Part shown: positions 1 to 12,344 of the stretch, piece by piece
Position numbering within the stretch: the stretch's first letter is position 1
Layout of the letters: every line of letters begins with the position of its first letter
NCBI GenBank assembly: GCA_008704415.1
Contig: VXIS01000236.1
Location: forward strand, 1 to 64,000
DNA from: Sphaerosporella brunnea
Lineage: Eukaryota; Ascomycota; Pezizomycetes; Pezizales; Pyronemataceae
DNA: 64,000 bases
Direction of reading: 5' to 3'
Position numbers and translations under genes: made by a program
The notes under the pieces: model-generated
Told to the model about the DNA's origin: nothing
What the model saw: only the letters and a program-made list of their open reading frames with translations
Databases searched by the model: none

Positions 1-69
1 GGGGCGGGCTCGATGGTGATAGAGGCCATTATTGAGATGTCCAAGCGAGAAGTATTCTTAAAATTCTGA

Positions 70-890
70 TGTAACGAGGCTCTGTCCACCAGAGTGTCGT
101 GGAATTGAACTCGTGACCTTGGGGAAAAGCAAGGCAAAATCCTAAACAATAGAATTTTGAGGGCTATCTTGTCGGGTGGACACTAATGGTTCTTGTTGCT
201 GATCATAAAGGGGTTCTCTCGGCGGAAGCAATCCTACTTATAGTAGAACGCCGCTCCAGAGACTACCGTCTCCCTGAGTAATACTCAGCCTTTACTCCTT
301 GCTGGCTTTCCGACAGTCTCTACGACTGCGGGCGTCAAGGCACACACAGAGATCGCCACACCTTCCTATGACTCACTTTTTGATTCCAAATCATGAGTCA
401 TGGACATGGGTCGCACCCGGATACCCCGCTCCGTAAGCGTTGTATTCTCGTGTTGCAGGAAGATGCTCAGCCCTATTGGCTCCCTCTCCCGATCTTCTGC
501 GTCGCATGCCCTACGCAACAACCACACTTACTATGGAGGTTCTAGGCCGAGTGATTCTTCGCTTTTTCGGCTCTACAGCTTCCGGTTGATCACTCCTGAC
601 CCCTCCAATCGTCAGGCTAGTTCCTGGAACAGGCAGGTCAACGAAGATATCTCGGAAGAGCTCTAACAATAGCCTATACTATTGTCATCTCCGAACCGGA
701 TGCGCTTCCCAGGTAGCGTCCTACCTGAGGCACCCGATCTCCGAGTTCTTCCATAGCGTCACTCAAGCTAGCTACTATGATCCGGAGCCACCCGGCTATC
801 ACGTCCCCTCGAGGCGATCACTATGCAGACTCTATTCTATTCCCCTAGCTGACTACTTAGAGTACATGTCACGTGACCATACCCGTGACA
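70..890 (-). repeat. Candidate solo or partial Ty3 LTR
   Basis: This 821-bp stretch has TG..CA ends. Read on the minus strand it starts TGTCACGG and ends CGTTACA, which resembles the ends of the element A LTRs further right. Close to the minus-strand 5' end it holds the palindrome GTCACGTGAC (868-877), also present twice in each element A LTR. A purine-rich minus-strand tract (891-907) adjoins it, as a polypurine tract adjoins a 3' LTR. There is no matching 5-bp duplication (TCTGA before, GTAGG after), and the pol that follows lies on the opposite strand, so it may be a solo or rearranged LTR. No second copy in the window confirms the borders. Confidence 0.35.
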
Positions 891-933
891 GTAGGAGGCT
901 CCCATCCTTGGGACGGGAGCTGAGCGGACTCCC

Positions 934-3900
934 TTGGCAGAGACAGGTGCTCATTATACCAACCTATTATGCATGACGATTGAAGAGCACCAAGAAAAAA
1001 TGACTTCGGGAATTGGTCAGCTTGAGGGAGACGTTTCGGGCTATATACCGGTCTCCGGGTTAGAGCAAGACAACTCAGATATAAACTGGAACACAGGAAC
1101 GATGCATTGGCGCAGTAAGTACTGTCGTCACCATTGTCTCCCAGTGTCAGTCAGGCAAGCTGTAAGGAACTTTGTCAAGTTGCTTCATGAAGGCAAGCCT
1201 TGGGTTGTGAATAGTATGGAGTGACATGATGAGGAAGGAGGTGATATTACGGATAGATTGCCAGAGCAATACCGCGAATGGGCCTCAGTGTTCAGTAAAC
1301 AAGAAATCAATCGTCTTCCTGATTACACCTCATACAACCATGAGGTTAGATTGATAGAAGGGGCAGTGCCGACGTATAGGTCAATGTACCCCCTATCAGA
1401 AAGAGAGTTGGAGGTATTAAGAGAATAACTCCGTAAAGAACTTGCCTCAGGCAAGATTCGACAATCCAAATCTGCAGCTGCAGCTCCTATTATCTTTGTT
1501 CCCAACCCTGATGTAAGTTTTTGCTTATGTGTTGACTATCGTGGGTTAAACAAGGTGACAATGATGGGCCGCACTCCACTTCCATTGATGTCAGAGTTTC
1601 CTGAGCAATTGGGAAAGGCTAAGATCTTTACCAAGCTGAACCTTAAGAATGGATACAATCTCATTCAAATTGCAGAAGGACACGAGTGGAAGACAGGGTT
1701 TAGGATGTGCTATGGGCTGTTCAAATATTTGGTCATGCCGTTTGGGTTGTGCAATGCGCCAGCCACATTCGAGGCGATGATCAACACAGTTCTTACGGAA
1801 CTGTCAGATGAGGGAGTTGTCGTCTCTATTGATGATATACTCATCTATAGCGAGACAGAGAGACAGCATGTGGAACTTGTAAAGAAAGTTCAAGAGAAGT
1901 TGAAGCAGGCACGGCTGTGCGCGTCAATCAAGAAGAGCTGTTTCCAAGTCTCAGAAGTAGAATATCCGGGATACCAAATATCTCTAAAGGGAATCTCGGT
2001 GTCCCCAAGCAAGGGTAAGACCATCCAAGGGTGGGTGGCACCTTAGAAGGTGAAGGACGTACAATCCTTTATGGGGTTTCCAAACCTCTACAGGAGGTTC
2101 ATTGATGGATTCTCCAAAATAGTTGCGCCGCTGTCTGAGTTGACCAAGAAGGATGTTGGTTTCAGTTGGACCTCCAAGTGTCAGCTGGCGTTTGAGAAGC
2201 TCAATAAGAAATTCTTTAGGACTCCTATATTAGTCCATTTTCATCCTGAAAGACAAACTATTGTGGAGGCGCATGTTAGCGATTTTGCGCTGGCAGCAAT
2301 TCTCTCCCAAACACAGGATCACGTTCGTCTACACCCAGTGGCCTTTCACTCTAGAAATTTCAAGGAACTACTGGCTATCGTAGTAGTGTTTCAAGAATGG
2401 GCGCATATGTTGAAATCAGTGGCTGGAAAAGTCATGGTGTTTACGGATCGTAAGAATTTGGAGTACTTTGAATCAATAAAGGTGCTGACCAGACGTTACC
2501 CTCGTTGGGCAGAACACCTTGCAGAGTTCAACTTCAAGGTAGTATATCAGCCAGGAGACAGAAACACCAAGGCTGATATATTATCAAGGCGTTGGGACTA
2601 CGCCCCAGAGGAGGGGAGTAAAGCTCCCGAAATGCGCTTCTCTAAGCCAGGTCAACCCGTTATGACCTCTGCCAAGCTTGCAGAATCCGAAAAGGTCCAG
2701 TTGCAGGGACCATTTTTGGAGGCGTTGCGTAGAGCAGCAGCTGAAAATAGGTAATGGTTAGCAACTAAACAAGCGGTAGCATGGGACAATCCCGACGTGG
2801 CTTAGAAGTTCGAAGTCAAGGATGGACTCCTATTCTATGAGAAGAGATGGATAATTCCGAGTGACTCGCAACTAAAGCAACTGATCCCGGAAGGGAACCA
2901 CGACCCAAAGGCAGCAGGCCACTTTGGGCAGCAAATAACCGCAGAAAGAATGATGCAGAACCTTTTCTGGTCTAAGATGGATAAGGACGTACAAGACGAT
3001 GTCAAAATCTGTAATACATATCAAAGGGACAAGACCAGCAGACATAAAAAGTACGGGCTACTACAGCCATTAGAGATCCTGAACAGCTCATGGAAGTCGG
3101 TATCAATGGACTTCATAGTTGCTCTGCCAGAGTCTGATGGATACGCCCAGGTGTGGGTAGTAGTAGACCGTCTCACCAAGATAAGAAACTTCATTCCATT
3201 GAAGACGAATGAAGTAACCCCAGTACAAGAGTTACCAAAGCTCTTTGCAAAGATAATTTAGAGGCTCCATGGCCTATCCTCAGAGATAGTATCCAATAGG
3301 GATATAAAGTTCACGTCCCACTTTTGGAAGGAGTGGATGGAGCATTTTGAACTCAAATTGTTTATGTCCACAGCTTTTCATCCGCAGACAGATGAACAGA
3401 CTGAGAGAGTCAACTCGGTGTTGGAACAGTATGTCAGGTATTACTGTTTCTTACAGCAGGATGACTGGGTAGACCTGTTGCAGATGGTAGAATTTGCCTA
3501 CAATACGGCAGTCTCTGAAACTACCAAAATGTCTCTGTTCCAGGCAAACTACATGTTACAGCCAGAGACGCAGTGGATCAAGCCAGCCGAAGGGAAGGAG
3601 TGGTCCAACCCAGCAAGTGAGCTGTTGCTCACACGTTGGAAAGGAATCTTGGAGTTCCTGAAAGAAAACAGTTATCAAGTACAGACATGAATGGCAAAAT
3701 GGTATAATGCGAAAGTGCGGAACCAGTCTTCGTTCAATGTGGGAGATAAGGTGATGATAAACGCGCGCAACATACGGACAAAGAGACCCTCAAAGAAGCT
3801 TGATCACAAGAAGACCGGGACATTGCCAATCATAAAGTTGGTAGGGAAACGAGCGGTCAGAGTCCAGTTGCCTCCAACTATGGAGATGCACTTGGTCTAT

Positions 3901-4158
3901 CATGTGTCTTTGGTAGAGCCATACAGGGAGTCGACGCTCCCAGGAAGGCACCAAAGCCCACCTTCTCCTGAAGAGATAGATGGAGAGCAGTACTGGGTGG
4001 TCGACAAGATCGCCGAAACCAGGTTTCACTGGAAAAAGAAAAAGATTGAATACTTGGTGTTTTGCAAGGGCTGGGACCTTGAGAGCACTGAAGGGGCGAC
4101 GAAGCAGTTTACCTCATGCTCCAAGTTTTGCGATGTTTGTCAAGTGAGGTACAGATAA
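934..4158 (+). pseudogene. Ty3/gypsy chromovirus pol pseudogene (element C)
   Basis: This is a polyprotein relic in one uninterrupted frame with no indels. Recognisable regions in order are the end of the protease/linker (from about 1054), reverse transcriptase with MPFGLCNAPATF (about 1735) and the active-site box (1825-1836), RNase H (about 2220-2620), integrase with its zinc finger (2895-3050), MDFIVALP and FHPQTDEQTERVN core motifs, and a C-terminal chromodomain (about 3990-4100). Seven in-frame stops break it: TGA 1222, TAA 1426, TAG 2044, TAA 2752, TAG 2803, TAG 3259 and TGA 3688. All can be explained by C-to-T changes at Gln or Arg codons. The RT box reads SIDD where VYIDD is usual, and the zinc finger has lost its last-pair Cys (CNTY for CNTC). 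Gag and the protease active site are missing. It cannot be functional. Confidence 0.9.
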
Positions 4159-5640
4159 ACAAAGTGGGGCAATTACATTCGTAATTGCTCTACTCGGGGG
4201 ACTTCTAGGTATTCGGACATGTAATTTACCAGGCCTTGGGCAGAGATTGTCCACCGTTTGCCCTCCCTCATACTGGCTCGAACACCGACCTCTACGGATT
4301 ATTGTACGCACCATGATGTAGCCAATAGATTGGGTAACTCTGGTAGCTGTGGGAGATGGCCGTAAGAACGATTGGGAGCTGATGGGGAACTCGGCGAAGG
4401 TCCTTTAAGCCGTGCGAATCCATCCAAAGCCGGGTAAATTGCGTGTCCGAATACGTATAAATCCTCCGAGTATTCAAGACCAGCGAAGACTGAACGACCT
4501 CTTATGAAAGCCAGATCTGGTCCAAACGCCCTAAGACCGGATCATAGTTGCATTCAAGGGAGAAGAGTCTGGTAAAACAAACCTGCACACAAGTGGTTGT
4601 GTTTTGGCAAATTGCACTAGACAAAGTCCCAAGGCAAAACAGAGCTGTTGCGAAAACGACTTATGGTAACCTTGAGCAATTGTTGAAAGATGGCAAGTTG
4701 CTTGAGGTGCTATTTAATTGTGAGCCCGAGAAACGGAAGCAGAATGCCAAGGCCCATTGAAACACAGGATAATTGCACGGACATGGAAACGGAGAGCATT
4801 CTTTAGGCTCAAATCCCTAGCTGTTGACAGCGTCATCATACGTGCAGGAGGAGAAGGATGTAGAGATGCCGGAGGCATTGAGAGTTGTAACGCGGCACAA
4901 GAAGAATGCAGAGAAGGTGGTGGAAGTGACAGCGGCAGCCCAGAAGGAGGATGTACAGAAGCTGGATGTAGTAACTGCAGCAGCCCAGCAGGAGAAAGTC
5001 GAGAACATGGTCCCTGCGATGTTTGCACTCCTGGACTAGGTGGCTGTCACGGCGCTAGGTTGGAATATGTTGTTCAGTGTCCTTGTTGGAGCTCAGCGGA
5101 GGCTATGTTTGGCTACCACTTGGTACGGGGCGCCGCGGTTACGTGGACTATATCGAGGGGCTTATGCTTCCATTGTATTGTTTGCGCTTCTTTCTTCTTC
5201 ACTGAATCTTCCTATGTCAATTTAAGTATGTTGGTTCAGATCCGAGTCCTGGATTTTGTACACTGTACCTGTCTTCACCTCCAAATCTTGTCTTTCCCCC
5301 TTGTTCCTGAATATGTCTGTTACCCCACTGTACGCAAGTACCTTGGACCCCTTCAGTCTGTTCCAATCTTCTCCGTGACAGCGGAATGCTGGTTTGCGTT
5401 TCAATAAGTGAAAAGGCGTTAAGAGGCAACGGAAGCAATGAGCCTCAGAGGGAGGAGCCACAGAATGATGGTGTAAATGAGTCCCACTCGTGGAGCGGCA
5501 GCGATGAGCCTTGAAGGGAGGCGTGGAAGGATGATCGAGCAAATGTGTGAGATATTCAGAGCGGTAGTGATAATAACGCATTGTATATTCATCGGGTCGA
5601 GGTAGACAGCAATTTTCAGTAGAAGAGACATTGTCTGCAA
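4159..5640. other. No recognisable gene
   Basis: Downstream of the element C chromodomain I see no 3' LTR, polypurine tract or homologous coding segment. Open frames at 4548-4760 and 4824-5039 (plus) have lysine/alanine/glutamate-rich translations but match no family I know. They could be worn retroelement sequence, because a copia relic follows. Confidence 0.4.
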
Positions 5641-5642
5641 CA

Positions 5643-6770
5643 TCATGAGGACTGTAGGTGCGGAGGGATGATGCTGGGGTCAATATGATTAGCGATTCGG
5701 TGAAGAGGATTGATGATGTTGTCAAAAGCCACACCAATGCCTGTCTTTAAGGGTCCAAGGACTGAGTGAATAAATTTGAATGGTTTCGTCACTGGAGTTG
5801 ACTTTAATCTCTCGAATGTCCGAGGTTGCATAGCTATGGCACAGAATTCGCAATTCAGGGTTAAGATTTTGATTCCAAGAAGCTTCTGCATTGAAGCATT
5901 CTTGAGGTGACCAAGTCATCAATGCCATAGCTCAGTTGCAATTGACTTTGATTTATATGATAGACCTGGTTTAGCATTGCTGCACTTATAAATGACGTGC
6001 GCGAGTCCGCTGTGAATGTTTGAAGCTAATGTGGTGAAAAATGGTTATGCTCTTACAATCTTGTCTCTACGGCGCCTCCATCATGAAAGGCATTTTTGCA
6101 CTGGTCACAGAAATTACAATGATTTTCATCATTTTGATGGTTGTGATGATTCTGATGATAGTAATGATTTCGATGATTTCGATAATTTTGATGATTGCAA
6201 TGATTGTATTGATTGGGATATTTCTGATGATTCTGATGATGGCAACGATTTTAATGATTGTGATGATTGTGATGATTGTAATGATCGCAATGATTCTGAT
6301 GAATGTAATGATTGTATTCATTGATATAATTCTGATGATTGTGATCATTATAATAATGTTGTTGATTGCAATGATTGCAATAATCTCGATAATTCTGATG
6401 ATTCTGACGATTAGAGAGTTGGCAAATTGGCTCTAGATGCAAAATCAATTAGGGAAGAAGAAACTGTGAGATTTCTATCAAAGATTGAGAAACACGTTGG
6501 CTATCCTGGTATGCGGTCTCCATAAAAAATCAATTGTTTGTTGTATAGAACAGCGCTATTGCACATGGAGCCCCACTTTTGGCCTAGAAGGGCAGCGCAC
6601 CGTATGTTTGGCCATGCGGCTGCGGACGCCTGTGGTGCTGATGATGTTAGAGTACACTTGCAGCCTGGGCAGGGTAACATCTTCAGCGACAAAGTGTTGG
6701 AGGTTCCACCACCAATGAAGATAAGGTGTGGTAATTTGTTTGCAACGCGAGACGTTTGCTCAGGCTTCAA
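5643..6770 (-). pseudogene. Degenerate Ty1/copia pol remnant
   Basis: Two copia segments lie in order on the minus strand. At 6500-6760 the translation has GGTSNTLSLK followed by a Pro-Gly-Cys segment, which fits the region between protease and integrase. At about 5700-5935 it has the integrase zinc-finger layout: LWH, a broken LGH box, CEFCAIA, then TKPFKFIHS and a GPL box. Stops and frame changes occur throughout, and a 300-bp microsatellite separates the two parts. No RT, RNase H or LTR remains nearby, so this is an old truncated copy. Confidence 0.6.
6117..6414. repeat. Degenerate GATGAT-type microsatellite
   Basis: About 300 bp are built from imperfect 3/6/9-bp units such as GATGATTCT, AATGATTGT and GATGATTGC. 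All three plus frames and two minus frames stay open as low-complexity peptides: Ile/Met-rich or Asp-rich on plus, Asn/His/Gln-rich on minus. The array sits between the two surviving parts of the copia remnant. The open frames follow from the missing stop triplets in the unit and do not show a gene. Confidence 0.85.
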
Positions 6771-7653
6771 ACAAACCTCAAGCTACATGTTTGCGAGTTC
6801 TTTGTGGTTGTCAACATGTGCTAGTTGCATGCACAGCGCTGTGCGTGAAGCCTGTTTAATCTCATTTTCGTCTTTGATGTATTGTCGTGTGAGCCTTTTC
6901 CTTATATCTTGAGTTAAGGCTGAGAGTGGGGTATTCTTTAGCTAATAGAAGAGCCAGGAAGTCTCCATTATCACAGTGTAATCATCTTAAGGAGTTCTCT
7001 TTGATTTCTGGAAAGGCAGCAGAGAAGAGGATCTGTGTCTTTGAGGAGGTTTGTGGCTTAGGTTCGTCTTTTTGTTTCGAAGCTGATGATTATGAAGATC
7101 TGGAGGAGTTGTGTGGGCAGGAACGGCCCTCTGTATAGGAGAACCCGCTCTTTTTGAATTGTTGAGCGAAGGGTCAGTGGTAACCCCTCTGACCCTGAAT
7201 AATAGTGTGGTACATCCTATCGTCTGCTCAGGTTGTGCTTTGTACGTGGACAGAGAAATCTTTTATGCATCCAGCACACAATTATTCCCCGCTCGTGAGT
7301 CTTTTTCTGCAATCAATGCGTTGTAATGTCCATATTTGCAGGACGCTCGCATAATCGTCAGCATGCCCCACCCCGAGCTTCGATTGCGCCCCCTTGCAAG
7401 ACTAGACTCTTGCACTCTGACGAGTTCAGATTTTTGTGCAGCATGCTGGCGTGATTAGCTTGCTCTATAGCCTGCTTGGATTATGCTCCCTTGCTTCAGC
7501 TGAACTTGCAGTACACCATTAGCAGGTGAGGTATTATCAGACTCTACGGCAGACGTGGGCACCGATGACTCGTCATATCAATACCGATGTTGGGGTTCTC
7601 CTGTCGTGTCATACCGTTGAAGCACCCCATATGACAAACGACACCCACACCGG
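6771..7653. other. No recognisable gene
   Basis: Sequence between the copia remnant and the left LTR of element B. Short open frames show no family resemblance. Its junction with element B at 7653/7654 carries no copy of the duplication expected from the other side of B. Confidence 0.4.
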
Positions 7654-8416
7654 TGATTAGACTCTGCATATTGGACTCCACCTTTCTCTGCTGGCCTTTT
7701 CCCTCATCCTGCTGGCTGATTGACTCCGATGCCTTTCAGGTTGTCCTGGTATCCACCAGCTCCGTTGGTACGATAGATGGTATGGCGGCTTGCTTCTTAA
7801 AGAGGCTCGTCGCTCCCCTCACTCTTATTTCTCCATCGTTTCTCCCACTTTTATTACTCTGTGCTTCATGCGACTCAGAACGGATCCTCGTTACCAACGC
7901 ACCATACCGTTTTGAGCACCTAAAGATAGGCACGCGGTGGGAGGCACCCCCAGCGATGCTACTCTTGAAACATCCTAACCAGTTGTTTGTCGGTAACAAG
8001 ACCAAGCCATCTTGCTTGGTACTAACGTATTGTAAGTATCCCTTTCGAGTGTCCCTTCGATCTCCTTTGGCTGACAGTATTCTTAGCTTCTCGGATCGCG
8101 ACTCTCGTGAGGTCCTTGGTGCTTAGCACGCTTAGTCCTCGGATCCAGCAACTGTCGACTTGGCGGTGCCCCTCATGATAATTGGTTGGGCGTCCCGTGG
8201 TACGCACGGCACTTGGACCGGTCAGTGTCCGGGCACGAGCAGCGGCCGACACTATCGGGACGTCGTCCTGACTCCTCGGATGCTGATGACCCCGGGGGCC
8301 GTTTGGGGAGCAGCCACATAGGCCTAATGACTGATCTTGGATGTTGATACTATTCAATGATTATAAATGTACCATTCTTATACCAAAATCCCATTGTCAC
8401 AGTTTAGGGTGTGACA
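7654..8416 (-). repeat. 3' LTR of Ty3 element B
   Basis: 763 bp, near-identical along its whole length to 20000-20762. On the minus strand it starts TGTCACACCC and ends CTAATCA. The interior side (8417 onward) is a polypurine tract, which fixes this copy as the 3' LTR. Confidence 0.9.
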
Positions 8417-8433
8417 CCCCCCCTCCCCTTTGT
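8417..8433 (-). other. Polypurine tract of element B
   Basis: On the minus strand the bases directly before the 3' LTR read AAAGGGGAGGGGGG. This is the usual primer site for plus-strand cDNA synthesis in LTR retrotransposons. Confidence 0.8.
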
Positions 8434-8574
8434 AGGCTTCGCCCTCGAAGGCTCAAACTTGGGCTCGTAAAGCGTCAAAATAACTTATGGATGTAGTCCT
8501 CCATCCCCTACATCCTACTATCGCCTGGCGGCAGCGGGAAAAACCTTTTATATAGACAAAAAAACCCGTGCCCC

Positions 8575-11500
8575 TACTCTGAGAGGCGATAGTCCCTCCG
8601 CTTGTCTGGGAATTTCCTATGAAATTCACGTAGCTTTTCCTAACCGCCTACTGAGAAGTTCTCGAAGGGTTCCGATGTCCAGTCACGTTTCTTGGGGAAC
8701 CCGAGCCACTTCGTGAGGTACTTGACTCGTTTTTTTGCATATGAACGAGTCCATGATTTCCTGAACATCAAACTCTTCTGGTCCTTGAATGTCATCAGCT
8801 TCCCGGAGTATTCTCAACGGGTCGGGCGCGTCTCTTAATCCTACTCGGAAAGGTTCAACGAGCGAGACGTGAAAGACATTGTGGATTCTCCATCGGCATG
8901 GCAACGTAAGCTTCACTACCGTGAGAGGAATGACTTTTTCGATTTGGAAGGGACCTTGTAACTTATGGTCCAATCTCCGAGAAGGACGGCGCGTCTGAAT
9001 ATTTCGGCCGTCGAGCATTACAAGATTTCCGATCTTATAATGAGGAGGTTCCTTCCGTCTTTGGTCTGCATACTAGCGCATTCGTTCGGGCGCTTTCTCC
9101 AGCGTCTGTTGAATGTCTTTGTGGACGGCATGCAGCCAATGGGGATAGAGCTTGGTAGCCGCGTTTCTTGGGCCAGCAGGAAAAGCAGGATCGATTGTCG
9201 CAGGGTGATACCCATAGTTGGCATAAAAAGGGCTTACACCGGTTGCGGAATGTGCAGAGTTGTTATAGGCGAACTCTGCCATTGGTAGTAGATCTACCCA
9301 GTCGTCCTGTTCGTAGTTGATGAAGGAGCGTAGGTAACACTGGATCGTCTGGTTGAGCCGCTCCGACTGTCTGTCCGTTTGAGGGTGGAAGGCAGTTGAC
9401 ATTCAAGGTTTGATGCCTAGGAGCGAAAGGAAGTGCTTCCAAAAGTGGGACGTAAATCTGGGGTTCCTATCGGAGACGATATCGGTTGGAAGCCTGTAAA
9501 ATCGCCAAATCTCGCGCGCAAAAATCTTCGCGAGTTCCTCTGCACCACGCTTCTCCTTTCTTAGAGGGGGATAAATGCGCCATCTTTGTGAATCTGTCAG
9601 TAATAGACCACAGCTGGTCGCAACCTTCTGAGAGGGGCAGATCCGTGATGAAGTCCATGGCGATTGATTGCCATGGAGCATATGGCAGCTCAATAGGGTT
9701 GAGCAGGCCATAAGGTTTGTGCCTAGCGGACTTATCACGCTGGCAGTCGGGGCAGCCTTGGACGTAATCAATTATATCTTTGTCCATCTTGGGCCACCAA
9801 AAGTTGCGTCGAATCAATTCTATGGTCTTGTCTTGACCAAAGTGCCCGGCAGTCCTTGTGTCGTGCTCAGACTCGATAACCATTTTGATTAGGTCTTTGG
9901 GGACCCACAACTTTCCTTTTCGGAGGAGGATTCCTTCCTGCAACTCCAAGGGTTCTTTTATGACGCCTGTAGCGGTTTCTTTGTACACCGCGTCGTCATT
10001 TCCTGCTTTCCTGACCGAACTCAAAAAACCTTGAGACCAATTCGCCACTGGGGTGGAGCGTATTTGGGCGGACGACACTAAGAAATAAGTGTTTTCTCCG
10101 CCAGCGCTGATTGCCGAGATGTTTTTTGTCTCAGCAAAATGGCTTTCGTGTAGGATCGTCGTGATCGGCTGATCCTCACCTCCCCCCTTTTGTGGGCGAT
10201 ACTCCGAGCGCCTAGATAACGCATCAGGCTTTCCATTCTGACTGCCTGGTCGGTAGTAGATCTTAAAGTCGACGCCTGCAAGTTCCTGGGCCCAACGGGC
10301 CTGGCGTCGATTGAGTACCTTTGTCGTAGCGAAGTACTCTAGGTTTTGGTGGTCGCTATACACCTTGACGGGGTGCAATGCTCCTTCGACATACCTTCTC
10401 CATGCCTTAAAAGAGTCCACGATAGCTAAGAGCTCTTTGTCGTGGATCTCATAGTTGATTTCGGCAGGGGAGAATTTTCTTGAGTGGTATGCGATAGGAT
10501 GTAGCTTTCCGTCAATTTGTCTTTGGGACAATACGGCTACCGAGCGCGAAGTCTGATGCGTCAGCCTCAACTATCACTTCTTCTTTGGGTTGAAGTGGGC
10601 GAGGATAGGAGCAGTCGTAAAGCATTGCTTTAGCTGTCGAACGAGTGCTCCATTAGCCGGTGTCCATTTCCAGTCCTTTTTCTCTCCACGTGTCGACTCT
10701 GAGAGGGGTCGAGCCAAGCGGGAGAAGTCCTTAATGAATCGCCTATAGAAGTTGGCGAATCCCAGGAACCTTTGGACTTCCACTAAGTGAGGACGGCGCT
10801 TGCCAGTCCAACACTGTCCTTCACCTTGTCATCAGACATCTCTAATTCCTTCACGAGAGATGATGTAGCCGAGAAACTCGGTCTTAGGCACAGGCCCAGA
10901 CACATTTTTCTGGAGAGATGACTAGGTGGTTCGCCCGAAGTCTCTTGAAGGACTTCCTTCGACAATCTTGTCGTGTTCCTCGACAGTCCGTGCATAGATG
11001 AGGATGTCGTCGATATATACTACGACTCCTTGGTCGAGCATGTCTCGAAAGATATGATTCATCATATCCTGGAACGTTGCGGGCGCATTGATGAGCCCGA
11101 AAGGCATCACCAGAAACTCGTAAAGCCCATATCTAGTCCTGAAGGCGGTTTTCCATTCATCGCCTTCCTTTGATCCGAATGAGGTGGTAGCCATTTTTCA
11201 GATCAAGTTTAGTGAACACTTCCGCATCTCCGACTCTGTCCTGAAGTTCTTGGATCAGTGGGAGGGGGTAGCGGTTGGCTATCGTGACTTTATTGATTCC
11301 ACGATAGTCAATTACCAATCGAAGTCCGCGTCCATGCGGCTTAGGCACGAATAATATAGGGTGCAGCTGCGCTGGACTTGGACCGTCGGATTTTCCCAGT
11401 TTGTAGCATTTCTTTTAGCCACTCTCTGAGCGTCTCCAACTCATGCGCATTTAGGGCATATATTGGACCCCAAGGAGGTGTCTCTCCTTCTTTAATGTCG

Positions 11501-12098
11501 ATGGCATGATCGTAAGGTGCGTGTTCGGGCAATCGGTCAGCCGCTTCTTTAGACATAATGTCTACATAGGGCTTCCATTTGTCCGGGACTAGTATGAATG
11601 GGTCTTCAGGTCCTTCTTGTTTAGCTGACGATACCACAAGATGAGGACCGATGAATCCGATCACCATAGCTTCCGGGTGATCCAGGACTCCTTCATCCAG
11701 CTCTAAGGAGAATTCCATTGCTAATTTTTGGTGCAATGTTTTCTGCAGAACTCGGATGAGAATGTGACGTTTTTAGCACCTTCCCAAAAGTCTGAGGGTC
11801 GGTGCTTAGCCATCCACCAGTATGGAAGGATGACATCGCAGTCGTCGTCAAGAGGCGCGATCTCGAAAGATTCTTTCGTGTAGTGGGCCTTATGACGGAG
11901 CAGTAGCGGAATAGTGTAATATTCGCCTGCTCCTGCGACGACTTCGTTGTTGAAATTGCGAATGGATATAGGTTTTGGGCGCCTGACCATTGGAACGCTC
12001 ATTACCTGTGCAAATTTCAATGAAAGGAGGGGAACAGTGCTTCCAGTGTCTATGAGAGACCGCACTAGTTTCTCCTTTTTGGCCCAATTAATAGTCAT
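8575..12098 (-). pseudogene. Ty3 pol pseudogene of element B
   Basis: Pol segments follow in order from 12098 downward: protease with LIDTGSTVP; a linker; RT with [29 protein letters not shown] and an intact VYIDD (11006-11017); the RT connection (VQRFLGFANFYRRFI); RNase H with HDKELLAI; integrase with a complete HHCC finger, MDFITDLP, SDRNPRF and [13 protein letters not shown]; and a chromodomain-like end (8600-8780). At least seven frame changes separate these pieces, one apparently in an A-run inside the chromodomain near 8740. It is non-functional, although several catalytic boxes are still readable. Confidence 0.85.
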
Positions 12099-12344
12099 AT
12101 CGACTATAGGCCTTGGTCCTGATTTTGGCGCCGGGCAGTCCTTTGGGCAACTTGGCTTAGCGGGATCTGTAGCGCCTTTATCGTTTGTCCTTTCAGTATC
12201 TGATTGGACATCGAGCTTTGCTCGTTTCGTTTGCTGGGAGTGTAGCTTTGTCTTCCCGCAATCGTTTCGTACCGGAACATATTGTATATACAGTCCCGTC
12301 CCCGTTTATAGTACTGCCATTGGCCGGGGCTAGCTTTAGGCGAC

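Noticed and set aside
934..4158. Reassigned stop codons (UAA/UAG as Gln)
   Set aside because: Two of the seven stops are TGA, and intact host genes nearby use normal stops without internal ones. C-to-T decay explains all of them.
6041..6436. Ile/Met-rich frame resembling a membrane protein, and Asp-rich or Asn/His-rich frames on the same stretch
   Set aside because: All come from a GATGAT-type microsatellite lacking stop triplets.
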